Source of the DNA: Marinilabiliaceae bacterium
GTDB lineage: Bacteria > Bacteroidota > Bacteroidia > Bacteroidales > Marinilabiliaceae
DNA length: 64,000 nt
Assembly (NCBI GenBank): GCA_016933045.1
Contig: JAFGBR010000050.1
Location: 310,001-374,000 of the forward strand
Reading direction: 5' to 3'
A program made the position numbers and the translations under genes. This document shows, in pieces, positions 27,562 through 37,203 of the stretch; positions within the stretch are counted from its first letter, which is position 1; each line of letters starts with the position of its first letter. Under the pieces are notes generated by a model. It was not told the origin of the DNA and ran no database searches. It was given only the letters and a program-made list of their open reading frames with translations.

Positions 27562-29373
27562 TTACTGGATATTACTTTTCCTTTGAAATGGTTTATATGG
27601 TATTGTAAAAAAGAATGTTGACCCTTTACCATCTTCTGAAATTAACCAGATTCTTCCTCCAATCATTTCAACAAACGATTTTGAAATTGAAAGCCCTAAT
27701 CCTGTACCTGAATATTTTCGTGCTATTGAATCATCTCCTTTACTAAACCTGTCAAAAATTATTTGATGATATTCATGCTTAATACCAATACCGGTATCCT
27801 TAACATAGAAAACAATAAAATCAGATCGCAAATTATAACCCACAGATATTTTTCCTTTAGAAGTAAATTTAAATGCATTTCCAATCAAATTATTCAATAT
27901 CTGTTTAACTTTCTTATAATCGGTAATAACATAAGCATCAGAATCAGGTAATGATAAATTTACAGATAGCTGAATATTAATATCTTTCGCTTTAACTTCA
28001 TAATAAGGAATAATTGAATTAAACAACTCATTAATATTTATTGGTTCTTCTACTAAAACAGCCCTTCCGGCTTCAATACTCGACATACTTATTATATCAT
28101 TTACCGTATCTAACAATTGATTACTACTTGCTAATATTATTTCTAAATAGGAGTATCTCAAATTTTCATCTAAATCTCTATCCGACAGCATCTCTGTAAA
28201 ACCTATTATTGCATTTAAAGGTGTACGAATTTCGTGCGACATATTTTGTAAAAACACTGTTTTATAATGATCACTATCTTCAGCTTTTTGCTTTGATCTA
28301 AGCAATTTTTGATTCATTTCTGTTATTTGGTCATTACTTTGCAATAATTCCTGATTCAATTGCAATAACTCTTCATTTTGAATTCTCAACTGCTTTTCAC
28401 TATCTTTTATCTCTTGTATATTTTGCATCTGCAACGACATATCGTTGAATAATACCATCACTTTATTACCATATAATTTAAAATATAAATCCATCTCATT
28501 ACGTTGACCATCTCGTCCGGTAATAATAAATCGATCAGGAGTTAATTGTAATCTACTATCACTCGGATTTTTTAATTTATTATTCCAACTATTTATTATT
28601 TCATCACGCATATTCAAATCAGGAAATGCTTTTTCATACCAATCGGTTAATGTTAATAAGTCAACATCTGTATACCCAAAAAGTTTTTCAAATTTTTTAT
28701 TTAGACGAACAATTTCATTTTCAAGGTTAAATATTAGTATTGGTATAGGAATAAATTCAAATGTTGTACACAAATCATTTTTTAAATCTATCAATTCATT
28801 AGTTTTATCAGTTAACTCTTTAATATTATGAACAAGAATCTGATATATTTTACCTATGGATACTATTAATGGTAATATCATTAATACTATTGTTAAAATT
28901 GTATTTGTCCAAAATACAACTGATCTATTATTTACATCCGTATATGGAGTTGAATCGATAAAACCCTCTACATATAAATATGCAACTACAACAAGCAAAC
29001 ATGCACTTACCGACAAAACAATTAATCCATAATATCTACCATAAAAAATTGTTATTAAAACAGGTGCAGAAACTACAATTACCATCCAGGCTCCAAACAA
29101 TCCCCACTCAAAAGCTCCTAAAATTGCAGTAATTAACGCCGATATTACCAACGAAAATATTTTAATATTTAAAGAAAAATATTTTCGCATAAAAAATAAC
29201 ACCCATAGAAAAGCTCCTAGAATTATATGCCATGTAAACAAAAAACTCCACCCTCCTATTTGAAATGTACGTAACAATGAAGATGCTATTATTGGAATTC
29301 CCAGAATTGCAAAAGCAAAAAGCGTTTCATTTAAAATTTTTTCTCTTGCAATTTCAATATTATCCTTGCTCAT
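27562..29373 (-). CDS. Membrane PAS sensor histidine kinase
   Basis: A 603-residue two-component kinase. Six hydrophobic segments (about residues 15-175) form the membrane sensor, then a PAS domain (about 200-315), a coiled coil (320-368), HisKA with the phospho-acceptor His 380 in NMSHEIRTPLNAIIGF, and a HATPase with N box LNNLIGNAFKFT, G1 VKDTGIGI and G2 GTGLGLSISK. There is no receiver domain and no regulator gene adjacent, so it is an orphan kinase here. ispG begins 45 bases downstream. Its intact H box is a useful contrast to the kinase-like protein at 47572. Confidence 0.9.
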   Translation of the reverse strand: MSKDNIEIAREKILNETLFAFAILGIPIIASSLLRTFQIGGWSFLFTWHIILGAFLWVLFFMRKYFSLNIKIFSLVISALITAILGAFEWGLFGAWMVIVVSAPVLITIFYGRYYGLIVLSVSACLLVVVAYLYVEGFIDSTPYTDVNNRSVVFWTNTILTIVLMILPLIVSIGKIYQILVHNIKELTDKTNELIDLKNDLCTTFEFIPIPILIFNLENEIVRLNKKFEKLFGYTDVDLLTLTDWYEKAFPDLNMRDEIINSWNNKLKNPSDSRLQLTPDRFIITGRDGQRNEMDLYFKLYGNKVMVLFNDMSLQMQNIQEIKDSEKQLRIQNEELLQLNQELLQSNDQITEMNQKLLRSKQKAEDSDHYKTVFLQNMSHEIRTPLNAIIGFTEMLSDRDLDENLRYSYLEIILASSNQLLDTVNDIISMSSIEAGRAVLVEEPININELFNSIIPYYEVKAKDINIQLSVNLSLPDSDAYVITDYKKVKQILNNLIGNAFKFTSKGKISVGYNLRSDFIVFYVKDTGIGIKHEYHQIIFDRFSKGDDSIARKYSGTGLGLSISKSFVEMIGGRIWLISEDGKGSTFFFTIPYKPFQRKSNIQ

Positions 29374-29518
29374 TTATTAAAATTTATGCCAACAAACCTA
29401 TTATTTTATATGAGTACAAATAAATTTATAAAAAAATATGACAATAAACCTAATCAGAAAATAAGAATTATCTTAGCATTATAGTTAATATATTTAAGTT
29501 ATCTATTAATAATCAACA

Positions 29519-30430
29519 ATGTCGATAAAAGTTAATAACATAAGCAAGTATTATAATCATCAATGCGCTTTAAATAATGTATCATTTAATATAGCAAGCA
29601 ATGAGATTGTGGGTTTTCTTGGTCCTAACGGAGCAGGGAAATCTACACTAATGAAAATTATCACAGGATATATTCCTCAAAGTTCAGGAAATGTAAGTGT
29701 TTGTAACAAAGAAGTTCAAGAAAACTCATTAAACATAAGAAAAGAAATTGGGTATTTACCTGAACACAATCCTCTTTATCAGGACATGTATGTAAAAGAA
29801 TATTTACAATTTGTAGCCGGAATGTATAAATTATCGAATATCAAATCAAAGGTTAAGGAGATGATTGATATTACTGGGCTAAAAAAAGAACAACACAAAA
29901 AAATTGCAACCTTATCTAAAGGATATAGGCAACGCGTTGGATTAGCCCAAGCAATTATTTCCGATCCCAAAGTACTTATTTTAGATGAACCAACAACCGG
30001 TTTGGATCCAAACCAAATTATTGAAGTTCGAGAGTTAATTAAAAATTTGGGTAAAGAAAAAACAATTCTACTTTCTACTCATATAATGCAAGAAGTCCAA
30101 GCCATTTGCAACAGGGTAATAATAATTAACAAAGGCAATATTGTAGCCGACAACAAAACAAATATAATAACAGAAACCAATTACAATAATTCACAAATAA
30201 TTCATGTAGAATTTAATCAAACTATTGACCCAAATCAACTTCTAAATACATTAAATATATTGTCTGTCGAAAAAACTAAACCCACTGAATATAAGATAAT
30301 TACTAAAAATGATATTGATATAAGAAGCGATATTTTCCATTTTGCAGTCAATAATAATCTTGAAATTCTGATGATGACAAAAAATGAACGATCTTTGGAA
30401 GATGTTTTCAGGGAGCTAACAGGTCAATAA
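29519..30430 (+). CDS. gldA: Gliding-motility-associated ABC transporter ATP-binding subunit GldA
   Basis: The 303-residue ATPase has Walker A GPNGAGKST near residue 38, signature LSKGYRQRVGLAQAI, Walker B VLILDEPTTGLDP and the H-loop LLSTHIMQE. The full-length match in pattern is to GldA-type subunits, which work with GldF/GldG in Bacteroidota gliding. No gldFG is in the window, so the membrane partners must be elsewhere. The 3' end overlaps pdxH on the other strand by 23 bases. Confidence 0.82.
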   Translation: MSIKVNNISKYYNHQCALNNVSFNIASNEIVGFLGPNGAGKSTLMKIITGYIPQSSGNVSVCNKEVQENSLNIRKEIGYLPEHNPLYQDMYVKEYLQFVAGMYKLSNIKSKVKEMIDITGLKKEQHKKIATLSKGYRQRVGLAQAIISDPKVLILDEPTTGLDPNQIIEVRELIKNLGKEKTILLSTHIMQEVQAICNRVIIINKGNIVADNKTNIITETNYNNSQIIHVEFNQTIDPNQLLNTLNILSVEKTKPTEYKIITKNDIDIRSDIFHFAVNNNLEILMMTKNERSLEDVFRELTGQ

Positions 30431-31064
30431 CCCAATTACTATTTTTAAAATCAAATGTAATACGATCGTGCAAACGCCCCTGACGTCCTTGCCAAAATTC
30501 AAAAAAATGTGGTTTTAATTGATAACCACCCCAATAAGATGGTCTGGGAATAAGATCTGGATTAGAGTACATTTTTTTATATTTCTGATATTGCTTCACT
30601 AAATAATCCCTATTAGGAATTAATTCACTCTGACGCGAAGCCCAAGCTCCTATTTGACTCTCATATGGTCGTGATTTAAAATAAATATCTGAAATATCTG
30701 CATCACTTTTTCTTATTATTCCTTCAATTCTTATTTGTCTTTCCAACAAAGGCCAAAAAAAAGTTAATGCTGCTTTTGAATTTTCTGATAACTCTTTTCC
30801 TTTCTTACTATTATAATTGGAAAAAAAACAGATACAATCAGGTTTTATTTCTTTTAGCAAAACGATACGACACGATGGCTGACCATGAGAACTAACAGTT
30901 GCTAATGACATTGCTGTTGGTTCTGATTCTTTTGATTGAATTGCTTCATTTAACCAAAGCTTAAATGCAATAAAAGGATCATCTCCCAATTCCTCTTTTG
31001 TCAACTCCTTTAGTTTATATTCCTGCCTTATTTTAAACAAATTTAAATCATTATCCATTTCCAT
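30408..31064 (-). CDS. pdxH: Pyridoxamine 5'-phosphate oxidase
   Basis: FMN enzyme that oxidises pyridoxine or pyridoxamine phosphate to pyridoxal phosphate. The 218-residue product shows family motifs: AMSLATVSSHGQPSCRIVLL (FMN-binding), FFSNYNSKKGKEL, SRPYESQIGAWASRQSE, and the C-terminal FWQGRQGRLHDRITF. Length is typical. Its end overlaps gldA by 23 bases in a convergent arrangement. With pdxB it marks the DXP-dependent B6 pathway. Confidence 0.95.
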   Translation of the reverse strand: MEMDNDLNLFKIRQEYKLKELTKEELGDDPFIAFKLWLNEAIQSKESEPTAMSLATVSSHGQPSCRIVLLKEIKPDCICFFSNYNSKKGKELSENSKAALTFFWPLLERQIRIEGIIRKSDADISDIYFKSRPYESQIGAWASRQSELIPNRDYLVKQYQKYKKMYSNPDLIPRPSYWGGYQLKPHFFEFWQGRQGRLHDRITFDFKNSNWVIDLLAP

Positions 31065-31209
31065 TCTCTTTTATACAAATTAAAACATAATATGATAATT
31101 TTTTGTTTGTTTTGAATAAAAAACATTTCAATTATTTCAATTTATTATAAATATATATCAGAACAGTAATAATCTGATTAATAGTTGATGACAACTAATT
31201 CAAAAATTT

Positions 31210-31217
31210 TACTTTTG
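31210..31217 (+). promoter_or_regulatory. Possible promoter (-7 box TACTTTTG) for the CoA-transferase gene
   Basis: Matches TAnnTTTG; a TTG at 31185-31187 lies 22 bases upstream, near the expected -33 distance. The predicted untranslated leader is about 40 bases. Confidence 0.5.
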
Positions 31218-31262
31218 CAACCAGATATTTAAAACATTTAAACAATATAAAATAATTAAATT

Positions 31263-32564
31263 ATGCATTACAAAGCAGTTTCTGCAGCAGAAGCCGTAAA
31301 GGTTATCAAATCTGGTGATCGGGTGCACATGAGTAGTGTTGCTGTAACACCTCATCATTTAATAAATGCCCTTGTTGAAAGAGGTAAAAACAAAGAATTT
31401 AAAAATGTAAAAATTCAACATATTCATACTGAAGGCCCTGCACCTTATGCATCGCCCGAATTTGAAGGCATTTTCCAACTGGAATCTTTTTTTGTAGGTG
31501 CTAATGTTAGAAAACAAACTCAAGCCGGATATGCCGATTATATTCCTGTTTTTTTAAGCGAAACACAAAAACTTATCAGACTTGGTTATTTAAATGTTGA
31601 TGTTGCATTAATTCAGGTTTCTCCTCCTGATAAACATGGATTTGTATCTTTAGGCACCTCTGTCGATGCTACATTAGCAGCCATTGAATGTGCTAAAATT
31701 GTTATTGCACAGGTTAATAAGTATGTTCCTAGAGCTTGGGGAGATGCAATGATTAGCTTAAGAGAAATTGATTATGTTGTTGAACATGATGAACCTCTTT
31801 ACTTACATCACAATGCTCCAATATCTGATTTAGAAGCTGCTATTGGTAAAAATGTTGCTAATCTAGTTGAAGATGGCGCTTGTTTACAAATGGGAATCGG
31901 TGGTATTCCAAATGCAGTACTGGCCGAACTAGGCAACCATAAAAATCTTGGCGTTCACACTGAAATGTTCTCAGATGGACTCTTGCCTCTTGTTGAAAAA
32001 GGTGTTGTTAACTGTAAAGAAAAACAAATTGATAAAGGTAAAATTGTTGCATCATTTTTAATGGGATCGCAAGACCTATACGATTTTATCGACGATAACC
32101 CTATGGTTGCAATGATGGATGTTGCTCATACTAACGGAATTCATGTTATTAGAAAGAACCATAAAGTTACTGCAATCAATTCTGCTCTTTCTGTTGATAT
32201 TACAGGACAAGTATGTGCCGATTCAATTGGAACAACTTTCTACTCAGGTGTAGGTGGTCAAATTGATTTTATTCGAGGTGCCGGTCACAGCGAAGGTGGA
32301 AAACCAATTATTGCCATGCCTTCTGTTACAGCTAAAGGCGTTTCAAAAATTACTCCTACATTAATTGAAGGAGCTGGTGTAGTAACTACCCGCTCAAATA
32401 TGCACTGGTTAGTAACTGAATTTGGAGCAGTAAACCTTTATGGCAAAACTCTTCAGGAAAGAGCACGACAGATTATATCAATTGCTCATCCAAACCATAG
32501 AGAAACTCTTGACAAAGCTGCATTTGATCGGTTTGGCAGTCATTATCATTTTATTTCAAAATAA
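31263..32564 (+). CDS. Acetyl-CoA hydrolase/transferase family protein (4-hydroxybutyrate/butyrate CoA-transferase-like)
   Basis: A 433-residue class I CoA-transferase that moves CoA between acyl groups, typically from an acyl-CoA to acetate. Seen: N-terminal GDRVHMSSVAVTPHHLINAL, VSPPDKHGFVSLGTSVDAT, the oxyanion-type QMGIGGIPNAV, the catalytic Glu in LGVHTEMFSDG, and GGQIDFIRGAGHSEGGKPI. The plan fits 4-hydroxybutyrate CoA-transferase and related butyryl-CoA:acetate enzymes; exact substrate cannot be told. It is a single gene closed by a terminator shared with the minus-strand cluster. Confidence 0.88.
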   Translation: MHYKAVSAAEAVKVIKSGDRVHMSSVAVTPHHLINALVERGKNKEFKNVKIQHIHTEGPAPYASPEFEGIFQLESFFVGANVRKQTQAGYADYIPVFLSETQKLIRLGYLNVDVALIQVSPPDKHGFVSLGTSVDATLAAIECAKIVIAQVNKYVPRAWGDAMISLREIDYVVEHDEPLYLHHNAPISDLEAAIGKNVANLVEDGACLQMGIGGIPNAVLAELGNHKNLGVHTEMFSDGLLPLVEKGVVNCKEKQIDKGKIVASFLMGSQDLYDFIDDNPMVAMMDVAHTNGIHVIRKNHKVTAINSALSVDITGQVCADSIGTTFYSGVGGQIDFIRGAGHSEGGKPIIAMPSVTAKGVSKITPTLIEGAGVVTTRSNMHWLVTEFGAVNLYGKTLQERARQIISIAHPNHRETLDKAAFDRFGSHYHFISK

Positions 32565-32571
32565 TTATCAT

Positions 32572-32607
32572 AAAAAAAAGAGGTCTCAAATGAGACCTCT
32601 TTTTTTA
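32572..32607. terminator. Bidirectional terminator between CoA-transferase gene and the 23-kb minus-strand cluster
   Basis: AGAGGTCTCA/TGAGACCTCT around the centre at 32589, with eight A on the left and eight T on the right. It marks the downstream limit of the chemosensory/SiaABC/ABC cluster. Confidence 0.9.
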
Positions 32608-32625
32608 TCCTTAACTTCTTAATTC

Positions 32626-33087
32626 TTATTGTGCTGCCATTTCTTCGGCAGTATATTGTTTTACTAAAGACAATACTGCACTGGCACATCCTTCAACACC
32701 ACCCTTAAACGAAAACTCTAAATTATATACTTTTGTCTTACCAATAATTACTTGGCATTTATCATATAATTTACCCTTAGAAAAATTAGTTGCTAACAGT
32801 TTATCTCCGTCTTTAAGTTGTAAAATAACATTCTCAGTATTTGATGATCCATTTACAACATTAAACATATAATGGCTTCTACTGTTCAAAATAATTGAAA
32901 ATCTTACATAGCCTACACTTGCATCCTTATTCTCCTTTTTTAAATCTACTTTAAAATCCTTTATATACTGACCGTCTCCCATCTCTTTTAAAGCTTGCTT
33001 AAGTAATTCCTCTCCACACTGAGCATTAACTGAGGTAAAACCAGATATTGCAAAAATTAAAAGGAAACTAAATATTATTCTTTTCAT
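32626..33087 (-). CDS. Small secreted protein at the end of the cluster
   Basis: No family recognised. The 153-residue product has a signal peptide (MKRIIFSFLLIFAISGFTSVNAQ) and a mature domain of about 130 residues with three Cys and alternating beta strands (VGYVRFSIILNSRSHYMFNV, NVILQLKDGDKLLATNF). It is last in the minus-strand run, 55 bases after the cassette 2 lipoprotein, and is followed by the bidirectional terminator. A possible own -7 box lies at 33134-33141, so it may be partly independent. A role in the periplasm or outside the cell with the ABC/lipoprotein pair is possible but unproven. Confidence 0.65.
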   Translation of the reverse strand: MKRIIFSFLLIFAISGFTSVNAQCGEELLKQALKEMGDGQYIKDFKVDLKKENKDASVGYVRFSIILNSRSHYMFNVVNGSSNTENVILQLKDGDKLLATNFSKGKLYDKCQVIIGKTKVYNLEFSFKGGVEGCASAVLSLVKQYTAEEMAAQ

Positions 33088-33133
33088 CGTACATTTTTTT
33101 TTACCTTAAACTAAATAATGAATTTTTCGAACT

Positions 33134-33141
33134 CAAATATA
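33134..33141 (-). promoter_or_regulatory. Possible -7 box (TATATTTG, minus strand) for the small secreted protein
   Basis: Matches TAnnTTTG 46 bases before the ATG at 33087, just before the lipoprotein stop. No -33 element seen. Confidence 0.3.
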
Positions 33142-33142
33142 A

Positions 33143-34054
33143 CTATTCTACAATAGTTTTACGGATTTCTTTTATTTCATTAATAATTGATTGTAATGTT
33201 TCAGGAGAAGCTTCAATATGACTTATTTCATCTTGAACTATTATCAACATTCCATCTTTTTCCATACTCTTTGGTTCACCAACCTCAGTAGTAATTTTCA
33301 CATTCAAATAGGCATCTTTTAATGCACTCATTTTTTCTGCAAGATTTGCAAATTTTTCATCACTACTAAAATTGTTAAGAATAATCAATAAGATATCAAC
33401 AATATCTTTTTGTTCTAAAATTCTGTCAGTAAGTTCTCTGTTATGTGTTTGCTCAACAACATTTGATGCTATATATAAACCTTCAATCCAAGCACCAGCT
33501 ACTATAAGAGAACTAACATTACTTCTTTTTTGTTCTCGCAAATATGAGTCCATCTTATTCATACTCGAAACTGAAATTTCCATTAATGAATCAAGATTAC
33601 TACTATTCTGCGCTAATCTTTTTAGAGCTGTAAAATCAAAAAACTGACCTACTTTTATACCATCGGCCATATTTTTTACTGCCAATAAATAATTGATAAC
33701 AATAGAACTTTTATCAAACATATTAATATATCCCAAATCAGCACTATAAACACCAAGATTTAAAGCTCTTTTAAAACTTGTATTATAATCTGTAACACGA
33801 TCAGGATTATTTAATATTCGTTGCGAAAACTCAACACCTGTCGATTTTATTAACGCTGCCATCTCAACAGGAGAAGATATATTTTGAACAACATCACCAA
33901 TCAATTCTTCCGATAACTGTAATGGAGCATCATTTGCCAACGAATCTGGCATTTTCAAATCATCAGAACCTTGATTTTGGTTACATCCTGAACAACCAGA
34001 CAACAATTGCAATCCAGCTGCTATAAACAACATAAAGGAAATTCTTTTTAACAT
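33143..34054 (-). CDS. Lipoprotein of unknown function, partner of ABCG-type transporter (cassette 2)
   Basis: A 303-residue lipoprotein with Cys 21 in LLSGC. It is a paralogue of the protein at 6968-7786: ALNLGVYSADLGYIN and SLIVAGAWIEGLYIASNV match in sequence and order. It is about 30 residues longer, with an extra stretch near the C terminus (VGEPKSMEKDGMLIIVQDE). Here it follows its ABC transporter by 59 bases, whereas in cassette 1 it precedes it. Location at the end of the chemosensory cluster suggests co-regulation with it. Function unknown. Confidence 0.75.
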   Translation of the reverse strand: MLKRISFMLFIAAGLQLLSGCSGCNQNQGSDDLKMPDSLANDAPLQLSEELIGDVVQNISSPVEMAALIKSTGVEFSQRILNNPDRVTDYNTSFKRALNLGVYSADLGYINMFDKSSIVINYLLAVKNMADGIKVGQFFDFTALKRLAQNSSNLDSLMEISVSSMNKMDSYLREQKRSNVSSLIVAGAWIEGLYIASNVVEQTHNRELTDRILEQKDIVDILLIILNNFSSDEKFANLAEKMSALKDAYLNVKITTEVGEPKSMEKDGMLIIVQDEISHIEASPETLQSIINEIKEIRKTIVE

Positions 34055-34093
34055 GGTATCTCTTATTTTTGTTTCTAACTAGGTTAAATTATA

Positions 34094-34101
34094 CAAATTT
34101 A
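34094..34101 (-). promoter_or_regulatory. Possible -7 box (TAAATTTG, minus strand) for the cassette 2 lipoprotein
   Basis: Matches TAnnTTTG 39 bases before the ATG, in the 59-base gap after the ABC gene. No -33 element seen; it may give the lipoprotein extra expression. Confidence 0.3.
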
Positions 34102-34113
34102 TTGCCAAAAAGG

Positions 34114-37100
34114 TTACTTTTTAAAAACTTTTAAATCACTTACCTTATTAATAAACTTTCTTAATAAATCATAATAGAGTATAATATATAAAAAAACTGT
34201 ATAAATCCATACCATTACTATATTAAACCATATTGTTTCAAAATGATTTCCCATAAAATACTTTTGTGGTGCAAAAAAATGAGTTCTGAAATCAAGTGAT
34301 GAAGATGGCTCCGGATTTCGATATATTGGATCTACATTTTGAATTAGATTTGATCCTTCACGCAGAATTTTATTTTTCTCAAATATCTTTTGTACAATAT
34401 CTGCTATGCTTTCGTTATAAAAATGATCTTTTATATAATTAAAACGTTCAGCATCTGCCTTTAAAAAATAACTAATTGATTTCTCTTTATACTCATCAGC
34501 ACTTATAAACTCTTCATTATAATGACTTTTTAAACTCTCAAAATAATTTCTAACATTTTGAACAACCTCTTTTGAAAAATATTCAGAATTAATTTTATCA
34601 ATATCATCAAATTTAACATACGAAACTCTTCTTATTTCTTTTGATAATTCATTTCGCAATAATTCTAAATCATTTATAAAACTCAATTCATTCTCTTTGT
34701 CAGGATTAACCAAATATTCTTCACAGTTATCTAATACTTGTTCTAATTCGGGAAAATAATAAGCTTGTTTAAAACTTGCTCGGCTAATTTTAAGTTCGGC
34801 ATCAAATAAATTCTTTTTAAAACTGTTATTCTTATACTGATGCACCATTAATCCCTCATAAACCCAACGCGATGGCATTAATTCAGCAACAAATGGAACT
34901 TTATCAACACTTGTAAAATCACGATTCAATTTATCAAATGTAAACATTGCTCCCCCCAATACCATTTGAGGAATCATTAAAAGCGGTATTAGTATATATA
35001 TTGTTATAATTGAATTAAACGAAGCCGAGATTATTAATCCTAAAATGTTTGCGAATGCCGAGATTGAAAAAAGTGCCAGCCAAAATTCAAAATTTATTCC
35101 TTTAAAACCAATCACACTATTTCCCACAAAAACAAACAAAGCCATTTGTATTGCTGAAATTGTAAACAATATCAAAATCTTAGATGCTAAATAACTCGAT
35201 CTGCTTAGATTTAGAAAAGCCTCACGTTTTAATATTTTTGCATCTTTAAATATCTCTTCGGCACTCACTATTAATCCAAAAAACAATGACACCACTATTC
35301 CCATAAAAATATATGGAGGGATATTTTCATTTTCACGAAAAATATATTCAGAAGAATCTGGATCAACAATATACCTTATTAAATATGCAAGAATAAAACC
35401 TAATAATGGAGCTTCTAAAAGATTTAATAATAAATATTGTGAATTGCCAATTTTACTAAAAAAATCTCTTAATGTATAAATCCAAAACTGTTTAAACCAT
35501 GTTGGTATATTTAATGATTTTGGGGGAGATGTATTAACTTCGTCAACTTTAGGTATTTCAATATGGTCGTTATAGAGCGAATGCCAATCTTCGGGTGATT
35601 TTTTACGTACCGGAGTATAATTTCCATATTCATCTATCACATTTGCATCGATAATATTAAATATTAATTCAGGGTTTAAGTTACCACAAGCCGGACATTC
35701 ACCAACATCACTATTAACCTGAAGATCTAATCTTTTAAAATATATTAAAGACTCACTGGGATTACCATAATAAACCGGATAACCGCCAGTATCAAGAATA
35801 AACATTTTATCAAACATTTTAAAAATGTCAGATGAGGGCTGATGAATTACAACAAAAATTAATTTCCCCTTTAATGTTAATTCACGTAATAAGTTCATCA
35901 CGTTTTCTGAATCGCGCGATGATAACCCTGAAGTAGGCTCATCGACAAAAAGGATAGCTGGTTGCCTGATAAGTTCAAGAGCAATATTAAGTCGTTTACG
36001 CTGACCTCCCGAAATCATTTTATTTAAAGGAGAACCAACTTTTAAATTACGCCGCTCAAACAATCCTAAACTCTGAAGTGTATCATTTACCAATAAGGTA
36101 ATCTCTTCTTCAGTTTTATCTTTAAAACAAAGTTTTGCATTATAATATAAATTCTCAAAAACAGTAAGCTCTTCAATAAGTAAATCATCCTGTGGTATAT
36201 AACCAATTACGCCTTCCAGTTTTTCTTTCTCGGTATGTAAATTTACTCCATTAATTCTAACCGAACCTTTCGTTGGAGATTCAATTCCACATAATACATT
36301 TAGTAAAGTAGTTTTCCCAGCTCCACTAGCTCCCATAATACCAATCAATTTGCCTTGCTCCTCTGCTAAATTGATGCTCCGCAGTCCAATTCCCCCATTT
36401 TTAAACTGATACCCAACATTCTCAACTATATATGAAACTCTTGCATTTAAAGTATCAGACATAAAATGTGCTACTACATCGGTATAATAAACCGGGGCAC
36501 CTTTGGGTAATCGAATAAATCCTCCTTTTGCAAAAAGATATATTCGTTTAGTATTAATAAGCTGTCCATTCAACAATAAATCCTGAGAACCTGTGTATCT
36601 CATAAAATAAAGATCACAACTTTTAATTCTCAAAATAATAACATTACCATCAAGAGCACCTGATTGAATATGCTTAGTATGATTACCAGTATGCTCATCC
36701 TCATTAATAATAAGGATATCTTCAATATCCAGCTCAGATATTTGATCATTCAAAATAAATGATTCAATATTGCTGAATTCGTATTTTTCAAGTTTAAAAA
36801 CATCAGAAACAGTATTAATGATTGCCATGCGTTGATCGGTAAATTTTCGATCTGCACTAATCAATTCATACAATCTTACCAACACAACAACTTTCTGCTC
36901 TCTGTTTAATTGCTTGTTAATTTTTTTACAAATACCAAGAATTCGAACCGAATCCTTCATTGATGTTAATTGAACCTCACCATCTGATACATTACCTGCG
37001 TCAGCATGTTTAAGAAACAATGAATAATACTCTTCAACAGCTTCAGTAGTTAATTGCTGTTCAAGAAATTTGCGAACATAATCAGTTTCACTTGATTCAG

Positions 37101-37167
37101 CACCACCATCTTGTTTGGCTATTAAACCAAACAATTGCATAAGGGCTTTTAAAATTTCTTCACTCAT
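34114..37167 (-). CDS. ABCG-type ABC transporter with N-terminal TerB-like and FHA-like domains (cassette 2)
   Basis: A 1017-residue paralogue of the protein at 7862-10984 with the same order: TerB-like helical domain (1-145; VVVLVRLYELISADRKFTDQ), FHA-like domain (about 175-240; GSQDLLLNGQLI, GAPVYYTD), ATPase with Walker A GASGAGKTT (279-287), signature ISGGQRKRLNIALELIRQ, Walker B ILFVDEPTSGLSS and VVIHQPSSD, a CPAC motif linking to the ABC-2 membrane domain, a long extracytoplasmic helical region, and a last membrane helix. It starts 36 bases after the SiaC-like gene, so it is probably in the same transcript as the partner switch. Exporter of unknown substrate. Confidence 0.82.
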   Translation of the reverse strand: MSEEILKALMQLFGLIAKQDGGAESSETDYVRKFLEQQLTTEAVEEYYSLFLKHADAGNVSDGEVQLTSMKDSVRILGICKKINKQLNREQKVVVLVRLYELISADRKFTDQRMAIINTVSDVFKLEKYEFSNIESFILNDQISELDIEDILIINEDEHTGNHTKHIQSGALDGNVIILRIKSCDLYFMRYTGSQDLLLNGQLINTKRIYLFAKGGFIRLPKGAPVYYTDVVAHFMSDTLNARVSYIVENVGYQFKNGGIGLRSINLAEEQGKLIGIMGASGAGKTTLLNVLCGIESPTKGSVRINGVNLHTEKEKLEGVIGYIPQDDLLIEELTVFENLYYNAKLCFKDKTEEEITLLVNDTLQSLGLFERRNLKVGSPLNKMISGGQRKRLNIALELIRQPAILFVDEPTSGLSSRDSENVMNLLRELTLKGKLIFVVIHQPSSDIFKMFDKMFILDTGGYPVYYGNPSESLIYFKRLDLQVNSDVGECPACGNLNPELIFNIIDANVIDEYGNYTPVRKKSPEDWHSLYNDHIEIPKVDEVNTSPPKSLNIPTWFKQFWIYTLRDFFSKIGNSQYLLLNLLEAPLLGFILAYLIRYIVDPDSSEYIFRENENIPPYIFMGIVVSLFFGLIVSAEEIFKDAKILKREAFLNLSRSSYLASKILILFTISAIQMALFVFVGNSVIGFKGINFEFWLALFSISAFANILGLIISASFNSIITIYILIPLLMIPQMVLGGAMFTFDKLNRDFTSVDKVPFVAELMPSRWVYEGLMVHQYKNNSFKKNLFDAELKISRASFKQAYYFPELEQVLDNCEEYLVNPDKENELSFINDLELLRNELSKEIRRVSYVKFDDIDKINSEYFSKEVVQNVRNYFESLKSHYNEEFISADEYKEKSISYFLKADAERFNYIKDHFYNESIADIVQKIFEKNKILREGSNLIQNVDPIYRNPEPSSSLDFRTHFFAPQKYFMGNHFETIWFNIVMVWIYTVFLYIILYYDLLRKFINKVSDLKVFKK

Positions 37168-37203
37168 AAGACTACAAGGTTCAACAAAAAAATCTTATCC
37201 CAC

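Noticed and set aside
27441-27632. Frame spanning the ispG/histidine kinase junction
   Set aside because: Overlaps the start of ispG and the end of the kinase in another frame; no own signals.
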